Part shown: positions 34,498 to 45,877 of the stretch, in pieces
How positions within the stretch are numbered: the first letter of the stretch is position 1
How the letters are laid out: the number at the start of each line of letters is the position of its first letter
Source: Phycicoccus sp. CSK15P-2
GTDB taxonomy: Bacteria; Actinomycetota; Actinomycetes; Actinomycetales; Dermatophilaceae
Length of the DNA stretch: 64,000 nucleotides
Assembly: GCF_016888005.1 (NCBI RefSeq)
Contig: NZ_JAFDVE010000009.1
Span: forward strand, 124,001-188,000
Direction: 5' to 3'
The notes under the pieces: generated by a model
The model's input: the letters and a program-made list of their open reading frames with translations, nothing else
Databases searched by the model: none
What the model was told of the DNA's origin: nothing
Translations under genes and position numbers: made by a program

Positions 34498-34854
34498 TCC
34501 GCCCTGTCCTCGGGTCACCTCGCCTGCGTCGAGGACCTGTGGTTCCGCGAGGTCCTGCTCGGCGAGTACGGGGACCTCCCGGGGCTCGGACCCGACGCCG
34601 GCGAGGACGACGAGTTCCGGGTCGACGGCGTGCCGCTGGCCGAGCTGCTCGACCGGTACGAGGCGGCGTGCGCGCGCTCCGACGCCGCGATCGCCACGCG
34701 GGACCTGGACGACACCGGCAGCACCGCCATCCACTCCGTCGGGGACGCGACGCTGCGCTGGATGGTGCACCACATGCTCGAGGAGACCGCCCGGCACGCC
34801 GGCCATCTCGACCTCGTGCGCGAGCTCCTCGACGGCGAGACCGGCTACTTCTGA
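34498..34854 (+). pseudogene. 5'-truncated DinB/DUF664-family gene remnant
   Basis: The open frame reads HLACVEDLWFREVLLGEY, then VPLAELLDRYEAACARSDAA and HHMLEETARHAGHLDLVREL, the C-terminal two thirds of a DUF664/DinB four-helix protein with its metal His residues (HL-VE and H-AGH). The family's first ~40 residues are missing. No start codon precedes the conserved part in this frame, and the 5' edge abuts the GNAT gene on the other strand. A late ATG/GTG inside it would give only ~75 aa. Most likely a leftover cut by a rearrangement. Confidence 0.65.
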
Positions 34855-34889
34855 CGACCGCGCGCAGCGGGTCCGCATGGTCCGAGGCG

Positions 34890-35771
34890 TCAGCAGTCGC
34901 GGCGCACGTACCCCGGCCGGCCGGCCGGGACGAGGTCGCGGTCGCGCAGGACCGGGCGGAGCTCGGCCCACCCGTCGCAGGCGGCGTCGAACCCGTCCTC
35001 GCTGTACTCGACGAGAAGGACGTGGTCGTCGTACGCGTCAGCGAACTCGCCGCACTCGTCCCACTCGCCGCACTCCTCGACGACGGCGAAGTCGGTCACA
35101 TTCCCCGCCAGGCGCGAGATGATCTCGGCGGCGTTCTTCTGGCCGATCGCCAGGCCTGCGCCGTGGGCCACCCGTGCGAGCGCGGTGAGCGTCTCGACGG
35201 CGTCGTCCTCGGTGAGCAGCCCGTCCGAGCGCGTCCAGGAGTCGAGGTTGTCGATCTCCACGGCGTCGTACCCGTCCTCGGCGCATCCGCGGACCCACGG
35301 ACCCACGATGCCGAGCACTCCGTCGCGGGTGTCGTCGCGCACGTCGAGCAGCAGCTCGCCCCAGTCGCCGTCCTCGACCGGCTCACCGTCGTCGTCGCGC
35401 AGGACGAGCTCGGGGTGGTCGCGTAGCCAGTCGTCGTTCTCGTCGGGCTGGGTCTGGAAGCCGTTGACATAGCAGACCGCGTAGTCACCGGCCGGAGGGG
35501 CGGTGCGGTCCCGGACGACGACGCCGACGTCGTCGGGCACCGGCGACGCGCCGCCCAGCTGGTAGTCGAGCCCGGCCCCGACCGGTGGGAGCGTGACCTG
35601 CGTGGGACCGTCCGAGGAGGCGGCGTCCTCCGGGGCCGCGGCGGCGGGCGAGACGGACGGTGCCGCCGGGGAGGTGCCCCCGGCGTCGTAGGCCGAGGCG
35701 CCACCGGCACATCCGGCGAGCAGCGGCAGAGCCACGACGATGGTCAGCAGGCGTCGGGGACGGGGTCGCAT
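34890..35771 (-). CDS. GH114-like (endo-alpha-1,4-polygalactosaminidase-type) lipoprotein
   Basis: 293 aa from ATG 35771. Signal peptide MRPRPRRLLTIVVALPLLAG with lipobox LAGC (Cys21). After a Ser/Pro/Ala linker (25-60) comes a barrel domain with DYQLGG, CYVNGFQTQPDENDD, DGYDAVEIDNLDSW (acidic pair expected at the active site) and IGQKNAAEI then FAVVEECGEW (the second Glu). These match the GH114/TM1410 pattern. Enzymes of the family degrade galactosaminoglycan biofilm matrix; substrate here is inferred. Confidence 0.82.
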   Translation of the reverse strand: MRPRPRRLLTIVVALPLLAGCAGGASAYDAGGTSPAAPSVSPAAAAPEDAASSDGPTQVTLPPVGAGLDYQLGGASPVPDDVGVVVRDRTAPPAGDYAVCYVNGFQTQPDENDDWLRDHPELVLRDDDGEPVEDGDWGELLLDVRDDTRDGVLGIVGPWVRGCAEDGYDAVEIDNLDSWTRSDGLLTEDDAVETLTALARVAHGAGLAIGQKNAAEIISRLAGNVTDFAVVEECGEWDECGEFADAYDDHVLLVEYSEDGFDAACDGWAELRPVLRDRDLVPAGRPGYVRRDC

Positions 35772-35860
35772 CGCCCCAGTCCACCGTGCCGGGCCGTCCA
35801 ACGCAACCGTGCGTCGCCGCGTGGACCGGCTGCCGGCGCGGGCGTGTCGTGACGGGTGGA

Positions 35861-35866
35861 TAGCCT
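35861..35866 (+). promoter_or_regulatory. -10 box of leaderless rarA
   Basis: TAGCCT ends 6 bases before the GTG at 35873, and the intervening bases are CGGGGG. No room for a ribosome-binding site if transcription starts at the usual distance. Confidence 0.5.
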
Positions 35867-35872
35867 CGGGGG

Positions 35873-37294
35873 GTGGACCAGGACGGGACCGACCTCTTCG
35901 GCGCGGCATGGGGCGGCGAGACCGTACCGGCGGCGTCCTCCGGGGTGGTGCCGCCGCTCGCGGTCCGGATGCGGCCGCGCGGTCTCCAAGAGGTCCGCGG
36001 CCAGGCCGAGGTGCTCCGCCCGGGCAGCCCGTTGCGGCGGCTCGTCGAGGGCAGCGGAGGAGCGGCCGGTCCCCTCTCGGCCATCCTCTGGGGGCCACCG
36101 GGTACCGGCAAGACGACTCTGGCGCACCTCGTCGCGACCGCCGAGGACCGCGAGTTCGTCGAGCTCTCGGCCGTCACCGCCGGTGTCAAGGACGTCCGGT
36201 CGGTCATGGACGGCGCCGCGCGCACCCGGGACCTCTATGGCCGGCAGACCGTCCTCTTCCTCGACGAGATCCACCGCTTCACCAAGGCCCAGCAGGACGC
36301 GCTGCTCCCGGGGGTCGAGAACCGGCAGGTCGTGCTCGTCGCCGCCACCACGGAGAACCCGTCGTTCTCCGTCATCGCGCCTCTGCTCTCGCGCTCGATG
36401 CTCGTCACCCTCGTCCCCCTGACCGACACCGAGGTCGCCGACGTCCTCACGAGCGCGGTGGTCGACGAGCGCGGCCTCGCCGGCCGTTACGTGCTCGCCG
36501 AGGACGCCCGCGACCACCTCGTCCGGCTCGCGGGGGGAGACGCCCGGCGAGCCCTGACGTACCTCGAGGCGGCGGCCGGGGTGGCCGAGGACGCCCTCGC
36601 CGCGGGTGCGCCGCGGCCCGACGCCGTCGAGGTCACCCTCGCGCAGACCGAGCAGGCCGTCGCGCACGCCGCGGTCCGCTACGACCGCACGGGCGACCAG
36701 CACTACGACGTCGCGTCGGCCCTCATCAAGGCGATGCGCGGCTCGGACGTCGACGCGGCACTCCACTACCTCGCCCGGATGCTCGAGGCGGGGGAGGACC
36801 CGCGGTTCATCGCGCGCCGCATCGTCATCGCCGCCTCCGAGGACGTCGGGATGGGCGACCCCACGGCGCTGCAGACGGCGGTCGCCGCGATGCACGCCGT
36901 CGCACAGATCGGGATGCCGGAGGCCCGGATCATCCTCGCCCAGGCGGTGGTGCACAACGCGCTCGCCCCGAAGTCCAACGCGGCCTACACGGGAATCAAC
37001 GAGGCGATCGCCGACGTCCGTTCGGGCCGGGGCGGCCCGGTACCGCTGCACCTGCGGGGCAGCGGTAACGGCGGTTCGGGGCGGATCGCCGAGGCGTCGG
37101 CCGCGGCCGTGGGCAAGGACCGCGCGCCTGCCTACGTCTACGCGCACGACGAGCCGGACGCCGTGGCGGCCCAGCAGTACCTCCCGGACGACCTCCACGG
37201 CCGGACCGACTACTACCGCCCCACCGACCGCGGCTTCGAGGCGCGCCTGCAGGAGCGCTGGCGCTGGCTCAGGGAACGACTCGGTCGCGACTGA
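35873..37294 (+). CDS. rarA: Replication-associated recombination protein A (RarA/MgsA)
   Basis: 473 aa, GTG start. AAA+ ATPase acting at stalled forks. Walker [10 protein letters not shown] at 74-82, Walker [10 protein letters not shown] near 129, sensor-1 AATTENPSF near 160, and the conserved C-terminal [12 protein letters not shown] and [15 protein letters not shown]. Position before alaS matches Mycobacterium. Confidence 0.95.
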   Translation: MDQDGTDLFGAAWGGETVPAASSGVVPPLAVRMRPRGLQEVRGQAEVLRPGSPLRRLVEGSGGAAGPLSAILWGPPGTGKTTLAHLVATAEDREFVELSAVTAGVKDVRSVMDGAARTRDLYGRQTVLFLDEIHRFTKAQQDALLPGVENRQVVLVAATTENPSFSVIAPLLSRSMLVTLVPLTDTEVADVLTSAVVDERGLAGRYVLAEDARDHLVRLAGGDARRALTYLEAAAGVAEDALAAGAPRPDAVEVTLAQTEQAVAHAAVRYDRTGDQHYDVASALIKAMRGSDVDAALHYLARMLEAGEDPRFIARRIVIAASEDVGMGDPTALQTAVAAMHAVAQIGMPEARIILAQAVVHNALAPKSNAAYTGINEAIADVRSGRGGPVPLHLRGSGNGGSGRIAEASAAAVGKDRAPAYVYAHDEPDAVAAQQYLPDDLHGRTDYYRPTDRGFEARLQERWRWLRERLGRD

Positions 37295-37368
37295 CCGATC
37301 TCCCGGTTCCGCGCTCGGGACCGACCGGGACCCGGGTATCCGGGGTGAGGGCGCACCATCCGGGCTTG

Positions 37369-37374
37369 TAGGGT
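37369..37374 (+). promoter_or_regulatory. -10 box before the DUF948 gene
   Basis: TAGGGT ends 7 bases before the ATG at 37382 with no Shine-Dalgarno sequence; another leaderless-type arrangement. Confidence 0.45.
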
Positions 37375-37381
37375 CGGCGCC

Positions 37382-37747
37382 ATGGAGGTCACGCTCGGCG
37401 GCATCGCGGGTCTCGTCGCCGCCCTTGCCTTCGCGTACCTCGCGATCCGGGTCGCGGGTCTGCTCGGCAAGGCCGGACGGGTGCTCGACGAGACGCGGGA
37501 GAGCCTGCGCACGACCACCGACAACGTCCAGCCCACGTTGAGGTCGCTGACCGACACCGTCGGTCTGACCAACGACCAGCTCACCCGGGTCGACGCCATC
37601 ACGTCCTCGGTCTCGACCGCCGCCACCAACGCGTCCGCCCTGACCTCGGTGTTCGCCGCGACCGTCGGCTCACCCCTCATCAAGGTCGCGGCCTACAGCT
37701 ACGGCGTGCGGGTCGCGGTGTCCAACCTGCGTAAGGCGACCCGATGA
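37382..37747 (+). CDS. DUF948-family membrane-anchored protein
   Basis: 121 aa. One N-terminal membrane helix (GGIAGLVAALAFAYLAIRVA) then an amphipathic helical or coiled-coil region (VLDETRESLRTTTDNVQPTL; TDTVGLTNDQLTRVDAITSS), the DUF948 pattern. Conserved before alaS in actinobacteria; function unknown. ATGA overlap with the next gene. Confidence 0.82.
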   Translation: MEVTLGGIAGLVAALAFAYLAIRVAGLLGKAGRVLDETRESLRTTTDNVQPTLRSLTDTVGLTNDQLTRVDAITSSVSTAATNASALTSVFAATVGSPLIKVAAYSYGVRVAVSNLRKATR

Positions 37748-38115
37748 CCCCGCGCGCGGTGGCCGTCGGCGTGGCCGCGCTCGGCGCGGGGTACGCGCTG
37801 TGGCGCCTTCCGGCCACCCGCCGCTTCGTGGCCACGGTGGGCGAGGCGGCGCGACAGCGCGAGGCCGACCTGCGCGAGGCGGTCGAGGTGGCGGTCCGTG
37901 CCGACGCCACGACCCGGGCGCCCCGGCACGCGGCCGGCTCCACGGTCCCCGACCTCGAGGTCGACGCCGGCTGGGACGGCGACCGCGGTGAGCCCCGCGG
38001 CGCCGCCACGGCTCTCACCGACGCCGACCCCGGCCGCTCCCTGACGCCGCAGGAGGCGCACGACCTCCTCCTCGACCCCTCCGGTGAGGGCCGCGCCGGT
38101 GGACGAGCTCGGTAG
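37744..38115 (+). CDS. Small conserved protein upstream of alaS
   Basis: 123 aa, ATG overlapping the DUF948 stop. Short hydrophobic N-terminus (AVAVGVAALGAGYALWRLPA), then a charged helix (VGEAARQREADLREAVEVAV) and a disordered acidic C-terminus. Similar small genes lie between the DUF948 gene and alaS in other actinobacteria; no function known. Likely forms a membrane pair with the DUF948 protein (inference). Confidence 0.7.
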   Translation: MTPRAVAVGVAALGAGYALWRLPATRRFVATVGEAARQREADLREAVEVAVRADATTRAPRHAAGSTVPDLEVDAGWDGDRGEPRGAATALTDADPGRSLTPQEAHDLLLDPSGEGRAGGRAR

Positions 38116-38168
38116 GGGCACCTGCCCCCGCCTCCGCCCGCCACCGCGATCCCCCGTGCCGCACGGCA

Positions 38169-38174
38169 TACGAT
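38169..38174 (+). promoter_or_regulatory. -10 box of alaS
   Basis: TACGAT, about 40 bases before the alaS ATG. -35 not clear. Confidence 0.4.
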
Positions 38175-38215
38175 GACCGCTGCCCGTCGCACGGACGACC
38201 CCAGGACTGACACAC

Positions 38216-40911
<2,696 letters not shown>

Positions 40912-40912
<1 letters not shown>

Positions 40913-41448
40913 TGACCGGCGTCCCGCAGGCGCTCGGCCGGGGCCCCCGGCTGGGCGTCGACGTCGGGACCGTCCGGGTCGGGGTCGCGGTGAGCGACCC
41001 CGACGGGGTCCTCGCGACCCCGGTGGAGACCGTCGCGCGGACGTCCGTGGAGGACCCCGTCCCGGGGGACTCCGACGTCGAGCGCATCGCCGCGCTGGTC
41101 GCCGAGTACGGGGCTCTGCGGGTGGTCGTGGGCCTGCCGCGGTCCCTCTCGGGGGACGAGGGCCCTTCCGCTCAGCGGGCACGCACGTATGCTCGGGTCC
41201 TGGCGGAGCGTGTCGCCCCGACGGAGGTACGGCTCGTGGACGAGCGGCTGACGACGGTCGACGCGCACCGCTCGCTCCGCGACAGCGGGGTCGCCGGGAG
41301 GCGGCAGCGCGCGGTGGTCGACCAGGCGGCCGCGGTGCTCATCCTCCAGGCTGCCCTCGACGCCGAGCGGGTCACCGGGTCCCCGGCAGGGGACCCGGTG
41401 GGGCAACGACGGCGGCGTACGCGACGGACGAAGGGCACGTGGACGTGA
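40912..41448 (+). CDS. ruvX: Putative pre-16S rRNA nuclease YqgF/RuvX
   Basis: 178 aa from the ATG at 40912. RNase H-like fold: LGVDVGTVRVGVAVSDPDG carries the first Asp; VVVGLPRSLSGDEG and LVDERLTTVDAHRSL follow. Proposed to trim the 16S 5' end or resolve junctions. alaS-ruvX-mltG-aroE order is conserved. Arg/Thr-rich C-terminal tail. Confidence 0.92.
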
Positions 41449-42620
41449 GTCACGACATCTCCGACACGATCTTCGGTGAGGAGACGCCCCGCCGGCGTCC
41501 CAAGACCCGGCGCGAGCTGCACGGGAGCCGACGCCGTCGGCAGCGGCGCCGTGGCCCGCGGCTCGTCGTCATCGTCATCGCCGTCGCCCTCGTGGGCGCG
41601 GCCGGGTACGGCGCCACCCAGGTGCTCGGACCGACCGTCAGCGGGCTCTTCGGCGGATCCGCCTCGGGCGAGGTCGACTTCGCCGGCCCCGGCGAGGGTG
41701 AGGTCGAGGTCAAGGTCGAGCCGGGCAACACCGGCGAGGACATCGCGACGACCCTGCGCGACGCCGGCGTCACCAAGACCCGGACCGCCTACCTCGAGGC
41801 TGCTGCCGCGGACCCCGCCTCGGCTGCGAAGATCCAGCCCGGGACGTACCTCCTGCGCAAGGGGATGCGGGGGCTCGACGCGTTCGAGCTGCTCACCGAC
41901 CCCGCGAACCGGGCCGCGGACCGGGTGACCATCCGCGAGGGCCTCTGGGTCGCCGAGACGTTCCAGGCGCTGTCGGACAACACCGGGATCCCGGTGGAGG
42001 AGTACGAGAAGGCGGCGGAGGACACCAAGGCGATCGGGCTCCCGGCCGCGGCGGACGGCAACGTCGAGGGATGGCTGTTCCCGTCGAGCTACGAGTTCGG
42101 TGACGCGTCGACGGCCACGGAGCAGCTCGAGCAGATGGTCGCCCTGACGAAGAAGACCCTCGACGACGTGGGTGTCGGGGACGACGACGCCCAGCGCATC
42201 CTCACGATCGCGTCGATCGTCGAGGGCGAGGTGAGCGGCGATGCCGACCGCGGAAAGGTCGCGCGCGTCGTGCTCAACCGGCTCGAGGGCGGCCCACCGA
42301 GCTACGGCCTGCTCCAGATGGACTCCACCGTGCACTACCTCGCGCAGCAGCGTGGCAAGGCCGGCACCACCGACGAGCAGCGGAGCTCGGACAGCCCGTA
42401 CAACACGTACAAGGTGCAGGGCCTGCCTCCCGGCCCGATCGGCAACCCGGGCAAGGCCTCGATCGAGGCCGCGGCCGACCCGGACTCGGGCGACTGGGTC
42501 TTCTTCGTGACGGTCGACCCCAGCACGGGCGAGACGAAGTTCGCCTCGACGACCGCCGAGCACCAGCAGAACGTCGCCCAGTTCCAGCAGTGGTGCCGGG
42601 ACAACCCCGGCCAGTGTTGA
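41445..42620 (+). CDS. mltG: Endolytic murein transglycosylase MltG
   Basis: 391 aa from GTG 41445, overlapping the ruvX stop (GTGA); GTG 41439 is the alternative. A basic cytoplasmic N-terminus is followed by one membrane helix (RLVVIVIAVALVGAAGYGAT). A LysM-like part precedes the YceG domain, with TIREGLWVAETFQALSD, the catalytic Glu in ILTIASIVEGEV, and VARVVLNRL. MltG cleaves nascent peptidoglycan strands at the membrane. C-terminal NPGQC ends in an unusual Cys. Confidence 0.93.
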   Translation: MSHDISDTIFGEETPRRRPKTRRELHGSRRRRQRRRGPRLVVIVIAVALVGAAGYGATQVLGPTVSGLFGGSASGEVDFAGPGEGEVEVKVEPGNTGEDIATTLRDAGVTKTRTAYLEAAAADPASAAKIQPGTYLLRKGMRGLDAFELLTDPANRAADRVTIREGLWVAETFQALSDNTGIPVEEYEKAAEDTKAIGLPAAADGNVEGWLFPSSYEFGDASTATEQLEQMVALTKKTLDDVGVGDDDAQRILTIASIVEGEVSGDADRGKVARVVLNRLEGGPPSYGLLQMDSTVHYLAQQRGKAGTTDEQRSSDSPYNTYKVQGLPPGPIGNPGKASIEAAADPDSGDWVFFVTVDPSTGETKFASTTAEHQQNVAQFQQWCRDNPGQC

Positions 42621-43438
42621 GAGCCGCCGTTCTCGGGTCGCCGGTCTCCCACTCGCTGTCCCCGGTCCTGCACCGGGCCGGGTACAGGGAGCTCGGGCTC
42701 ACCGAGTGGGAGTACGGCCGGCACGAGGTCGACGCCGCGGGGCTCGCGGGGTTCGTCGAAGGGCTCGACGACACCTGGCGTGGGCTGTCGCTGACGATGC
42801 CGCTCAAGGACGCCGGCCTGAGCGTCGCGGTGGACGCCACGGAGGTCGCCCGCCGGGCCGGCGCCGCGAACACGCTCGTCCGACGTGACGACGGAGGCTG
42901 GGACGCCGACAACACCGATGTCGCAGGGGTCCTCGAGGCGCTGGCGGGACATCTCCCCGACAGGCCGGAGCGGGCCCTCGTCCTCGGCGCCGGAGCGACC
43001 GCGCGCTCGTGCGTGCTCGCGCTCGCCCGGCTGGGCGTGCGGACCCTCACCGTGCGGGCCCGGGACACCTCGCGTGCGGCCGACCTGCTCGCGTGGTCGA
43101 TGGACGCCGCCGGGATGCGCAACGGGTCGGTCGCCACGCTGGACCCGTGGGTCACCACGACGGACGACGTCGTCGTCTCGACCGTGCCGCCCGCCGGTGC
43201 CGAGGACGTCGCGGCCACCGTCCCGGCGACGCATCGTGGCGTGTTCCTCGACGTCGTCTACGCGGACTGGCCCACACTGCCCGCCCGTGCGGCGGCCGCC
43301 GCCGGGATGACCGTGGTCTCCGGGACCGAGATGCTCGTCCACCAGGCCGCGGCACAGTTCCGGCTCTTCACCGGGCTGGCGGCGCCGGTCGCGCAGATGC
43401 GCTCGGCCGGGCTGCGCGCGCTCGGCGGTGAGCCGTGA
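42614..43438 (+). CDS. aroE: Shikimate dehydrogenase
   Basis: 274 aa from GTG 42614; TTG 42617 in the same frame would overlap the mltG stop as TTGA. NADP-dependent reduction of 3-dehydroshikimate. N-terminal substrate domain GSPVSHSLSPVLHR and LTMPLKDA (catalytic Lys); Asp in NTDVAGVLEAL; the nucleotide loop is VLGAGATARSCVLALARLG. Forms an aro block with aroC/K/B downstream. Confidence 0.93.
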   Translation: MLRAAVLGSPVSHSLSPVLHRAGYRELGLTEWEYGRHEVDAAGLAGFVEGLDDTWRGLSLTMPLKDAGLSVAVDATEVARRAGAANTLVRRDDGGWDADNTDVAGVLEALAGHLPDRPERALVLGAGATARSCVLALARLGVRTLTVRARDTSRAADLLAWSMDAAGMRNGSVATLDPWVTTTDDVVVSTVPPAGAEDVAATVPATHRGVFLDVVYADWPTLPARAAAAAGMTVVSGTEMLVHQAAAQFRLFTGLAAPVAQMRSAGLRALGGEP

Positions 43439-44118
43439 CGGTCGTCTGGGTCGCCGTGGCGGCGGCCCTCGTCATGGGCGTGGTGGGCCACCTGACCGGG
43501 GTCCGGCTGGCGACCGGTGGGTACCGGATCGACGAGGAGCAGCTGGCCGACCCGCCCGGCCACCCGTGGTGGACCGGCCCGGCCACCGGCGGTCTCGCCG
43601 CCCTCGCGACCCTCGTCGTCCGGGACCTCGGGGACTGGGCCGCGCTGCCGCCCTATCTGCTGTTCGCGTGGCTCACCGTCGCCCTCGTGTGGATCGACCT
43701 CGACGTCCACCGGCTCCCGGTCGGCCTCGTCGTGCCGGCCGGCGCCGCGATCGTCGTTCTCCTCGCCGTCGCGACGCTCGCCACCGGTGAGCCGCGGTGG
43801 CGCGGCGCGCTCATCGGGGCCGTCGTCATGGGCGGGTTCTACCTGTTCCTCGGCGCACTCCCGGGCGGCGGGGTCGGGGGCGGGGACATCCGGCTGGCCC
43901 CGGTCATCGGGGCGCTGCTGGGCTGGCTCAGCACCGCGCACGTCGTCGTCGGCATGGGGATGGGCTTCCTCATCGGCGGCGTCACCGCCGTCGTGCTCCT
44001 CCTGGGCCGGCGGGTCGGGATGAAGTCGTTCATCGCCTACGGGCCGGCGATGTGCCTCGGTGCATGGGCGGGGATCGCGCTCACCGCCCGGATCCTGACC
44101 GGCCTGCTCGTGGTCTGA
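43435..44118 (+). CDS. Prepilin peptidase-like (A24 family) membrane aspartic protease
   Basis: 227 aa, GTG overlapping the aroE stop. About seven hydrophobic segments. The two catalytic Asp motifs are [10 protein letters not shown] (D88) and GVGGGDIRL (D151), the GxGD-type pair of prepilin peptidases. The N-terminal Cys-rich methylase domain is absent, so it looks like a peptidase-only form. No pilin, ATPase or tad gene is nearby, so substrates must be elsewhere. The gene is regularly found between aroE and aroC in actinobacteria (Rv2551c). Confidence 0.87.
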   Translation: MTVVWVAVAAALVMGVVGHLTGVRLATGGYRIDEEQLADPPGHPWWTGPATGGLAALATLVVRDLGDWAALPPYLLFAWLTVALVWIDLDVHRLPVGLVVPAGAAIVVLLAVATLATGEPRWRGALIGAVVMGGFYLFLGALPGGGVGGGDIRLAPVIGALLGWLSTAHVVVGMGMGFLIGGVTAVVLLLGRRVGMKSFIAYGPAMCLGAWAGIALTARILTGLLVV

Positions 44119-44141
44119 GGGCCCGTGCGAAGATCGGGCGC

Positions 44142-45371
44142 ATGCTGCGCTGGCTGACCGCCGGGGAGTCCCACGGCCCCGCTCTCGTCGCGACCGTCGA
44201 GGGCGTGCCGGCGGGGGTCAGGGTCACCACGGCGGACGTGGCCGCCGCGCTGGCCCGCCGTCGCCTCGGCTACGGCCGGGGTGCGCGACAGAAGTTCGAG
44301 CAGGACGAGGTCGAGATCCTCGGTGGCGTGCGCCTCGGGTCGACCCTGGGCTCACCCGTGGCGATCCGGATCGGCAACACCGAGTGGCCCAAGTGGCGCA
44401 CCGTGATGAGCCCCGACCCGGTGAGCGACGCCGAGTACGCCGCATCGGACGACGTCAACGCCGAGAAGGAGGTCGCGCGCAACCGTCCGCTCACGCGGCC
44501 GCGGCCCGGTCACGCGGACCTCGTCGGGATGCAGAAGTACGGCTTCGAGGACGCCCGGCCGGTGCTGGAACGCGCCTCCGCACGGGAGACGGCGGCGCGG
44601 GTGGCCCTCGGGGCCGTGGCGGCCGCCCTCCTCGAGCAGGCTTACGGCATCCGCCTCGTCTCCCACACCGTCGCCATCGGCACCGCGGGTGTGGCCGACG
44701 ACGCCCCGCTGCCGGGCCCGGGTGACGTGGAGGCGCTGGACGCCGACCCCGTGCGCGCCTTCGACGCCGAGGGGTCGGCGGCGATGGTCGCCGAGGTCGA
44801 CGCCGCCCGTAAGGACGGTGACACGCTCGGCGGGGTCGTCGAGGTCGTGGCGGTCGGCGTACCCCCGGGGCTCGGCTCGCACGTGCACTGGGACCGCCGG
44901 CTGGACGCACGGCTCGCGGCCGCGCTCATGGGCATCCAGGCCATCAAGGGTGTCGAGGTCGGCGACGGCTTCCGCACCGCGGCCCGCCGCGGCTCGGCCG
45001 CGCACGACGAGATGGACCGCGGCGACGACGGCGTCATCCGCCGGGCCACCGGTCGGGCCGGCGGGACCGAGGGCGGGATGTCGGTCGGAGGAGTGCTGCG
45101 GGTCCGCGCGGCGATGAAGCCCATCTCCACCGTGCCCCGCGCGCTGCGCACGGTCGACACCGCGTCCGACGAGCCCGCGACGGCCATCCACCAGCGCTCG
45201 GACGTCTGCGCGGTCCCGGCCGCCGGGGTCGTCGCGGAGGCGATGGTCGCGCTCGTCCTCGCCGAGGCCTGCCTCGAGAAGTTCGGCGGCGACTCGGTGG
45301 CGGAGACCGCGCGCAACCACCGCGCCTACCTTGAATCCGTCCCTGCCTCGATGCGCACCTGGGAGGGCTGA
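44142..45371 (+). CDS. aroC: Chorismate synthase
   Basis: 409 aa from ATG 44142 ([15 protein letters not shown]). Converts EPSP to chorismate with reduced FMN. Signatures: [39 protein letters not shown], and the late [20 protein letters not shown]. Full length. The stop shares a base with the aroK ATG. Confidence 0.97.
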   Translation: MLRWLTAGESHGPALVATVEGVPAGVRVTTADVAAALARRRLGYGRGARQKFEQDEVEILGGVRLGSTLGSPVAIRIGNTEWPKWRTVMSPDPVSDAEYAASDDVNAEKEVARNRPLTRPRPGHADLVGMQKYGFEDARPVLERASARETAARVALGAVAAALLEQAYGIRLVSHTVAIGTAGVADDAPLPGPGDVEALDADPVRAFDAEGSAAMVAEVDAARKDGDTLGGVVEVVAVGVPPGLGSHVHWDRRLDARLAAALMGIQAIKGVEVGDGFRTAARRGSAAHDEMDRGDDGVIRRATGRAGGTEGGMSVGGVLRVRAAMKPISTVPRALRTVDTASDEPATAIHQRSDVCAVPAAGVVAEAMVALVLAEACLEKFGGDSVAETARNHRAYLESVPASMRTWEG

Positions 45372-45877
45372 TGGCTCCCCGCGTGGTCCTCGTCGGGCCG
45401 CCGGGCTGCGGCAAGACCACGGTCGGCGCAGCCGTCGCGGCGCGCCTCGGCGCGGACGTCCACGACACCGACGCCGCCGTCGAGGCGGCGCAGGGCCGTT
45501 CGATCGGCGACATCTTCGTCGAGGACGGCGAGCCGGCGTTCCGCGCGCTCGAGCGGGCCGAGGTGGCACGGGCCCTTGCGGAGGAGGCCGGCGTCCTCGC
45601 CCTGGGCGGGGGCGCACCGGTCGAGGAGAGCACCCAGCGGCTGCTCGCCGGGCACACCGTGGTGTTCCTCGACGTCGGGATCGCCGACGCCGCGAAGCGG
45701 GTCGGGTTCGACCGCAGCCGTCCGCTGCTGGCCGTGAACCCGCGGGCGTCCTGGGTCCGGCTGATGAACGAGCGCAGGCCGATCTACGAGCGGCTCGCCT
45801 CGCATGTCGTCGACACCGCCGGCCGGTCGGCCGAGGAGGTCGCCGACGAGGTCGTCCGGCTCCTGGTGGCACCGTGA
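45371..45877 (+). CDS. aroK: Shikimate kinase
   Basis: 168 aa, ATG on the last base of the aroC stop. P-loop GPPGCGKTTVG at residues 9-19, DTDAAVEAAQGRSIGDIF with the shikimate-binding Asp, LALGGGAPV, and RSRPLLAVNP-type lid (DRSRPLLAVNPRASW). Stop overlaps the aroB GTG. Confidence 0.95.
   Translation: MAPRVVLVGPPGCGKTTVGAAVAARLGADVHDTDAAVEAAQGRSIGDIFVEDGEPAFRALERAEVARALAEEAGVLALGGGAPVEESTQRLLAGHTVVFLDVGIADAAKRVGFDRSRPLLAVNPRASWVRLMNERRPIYERLASHVVDTAGRSAEEVADEVVRLLVAP

Noticed and set aside
33446-35122. A 558-codon plus-strand frame
   Set aside because: It crosses the GNAT and GH114-like genes antisense and is a different frame from the DUF664 remnant.
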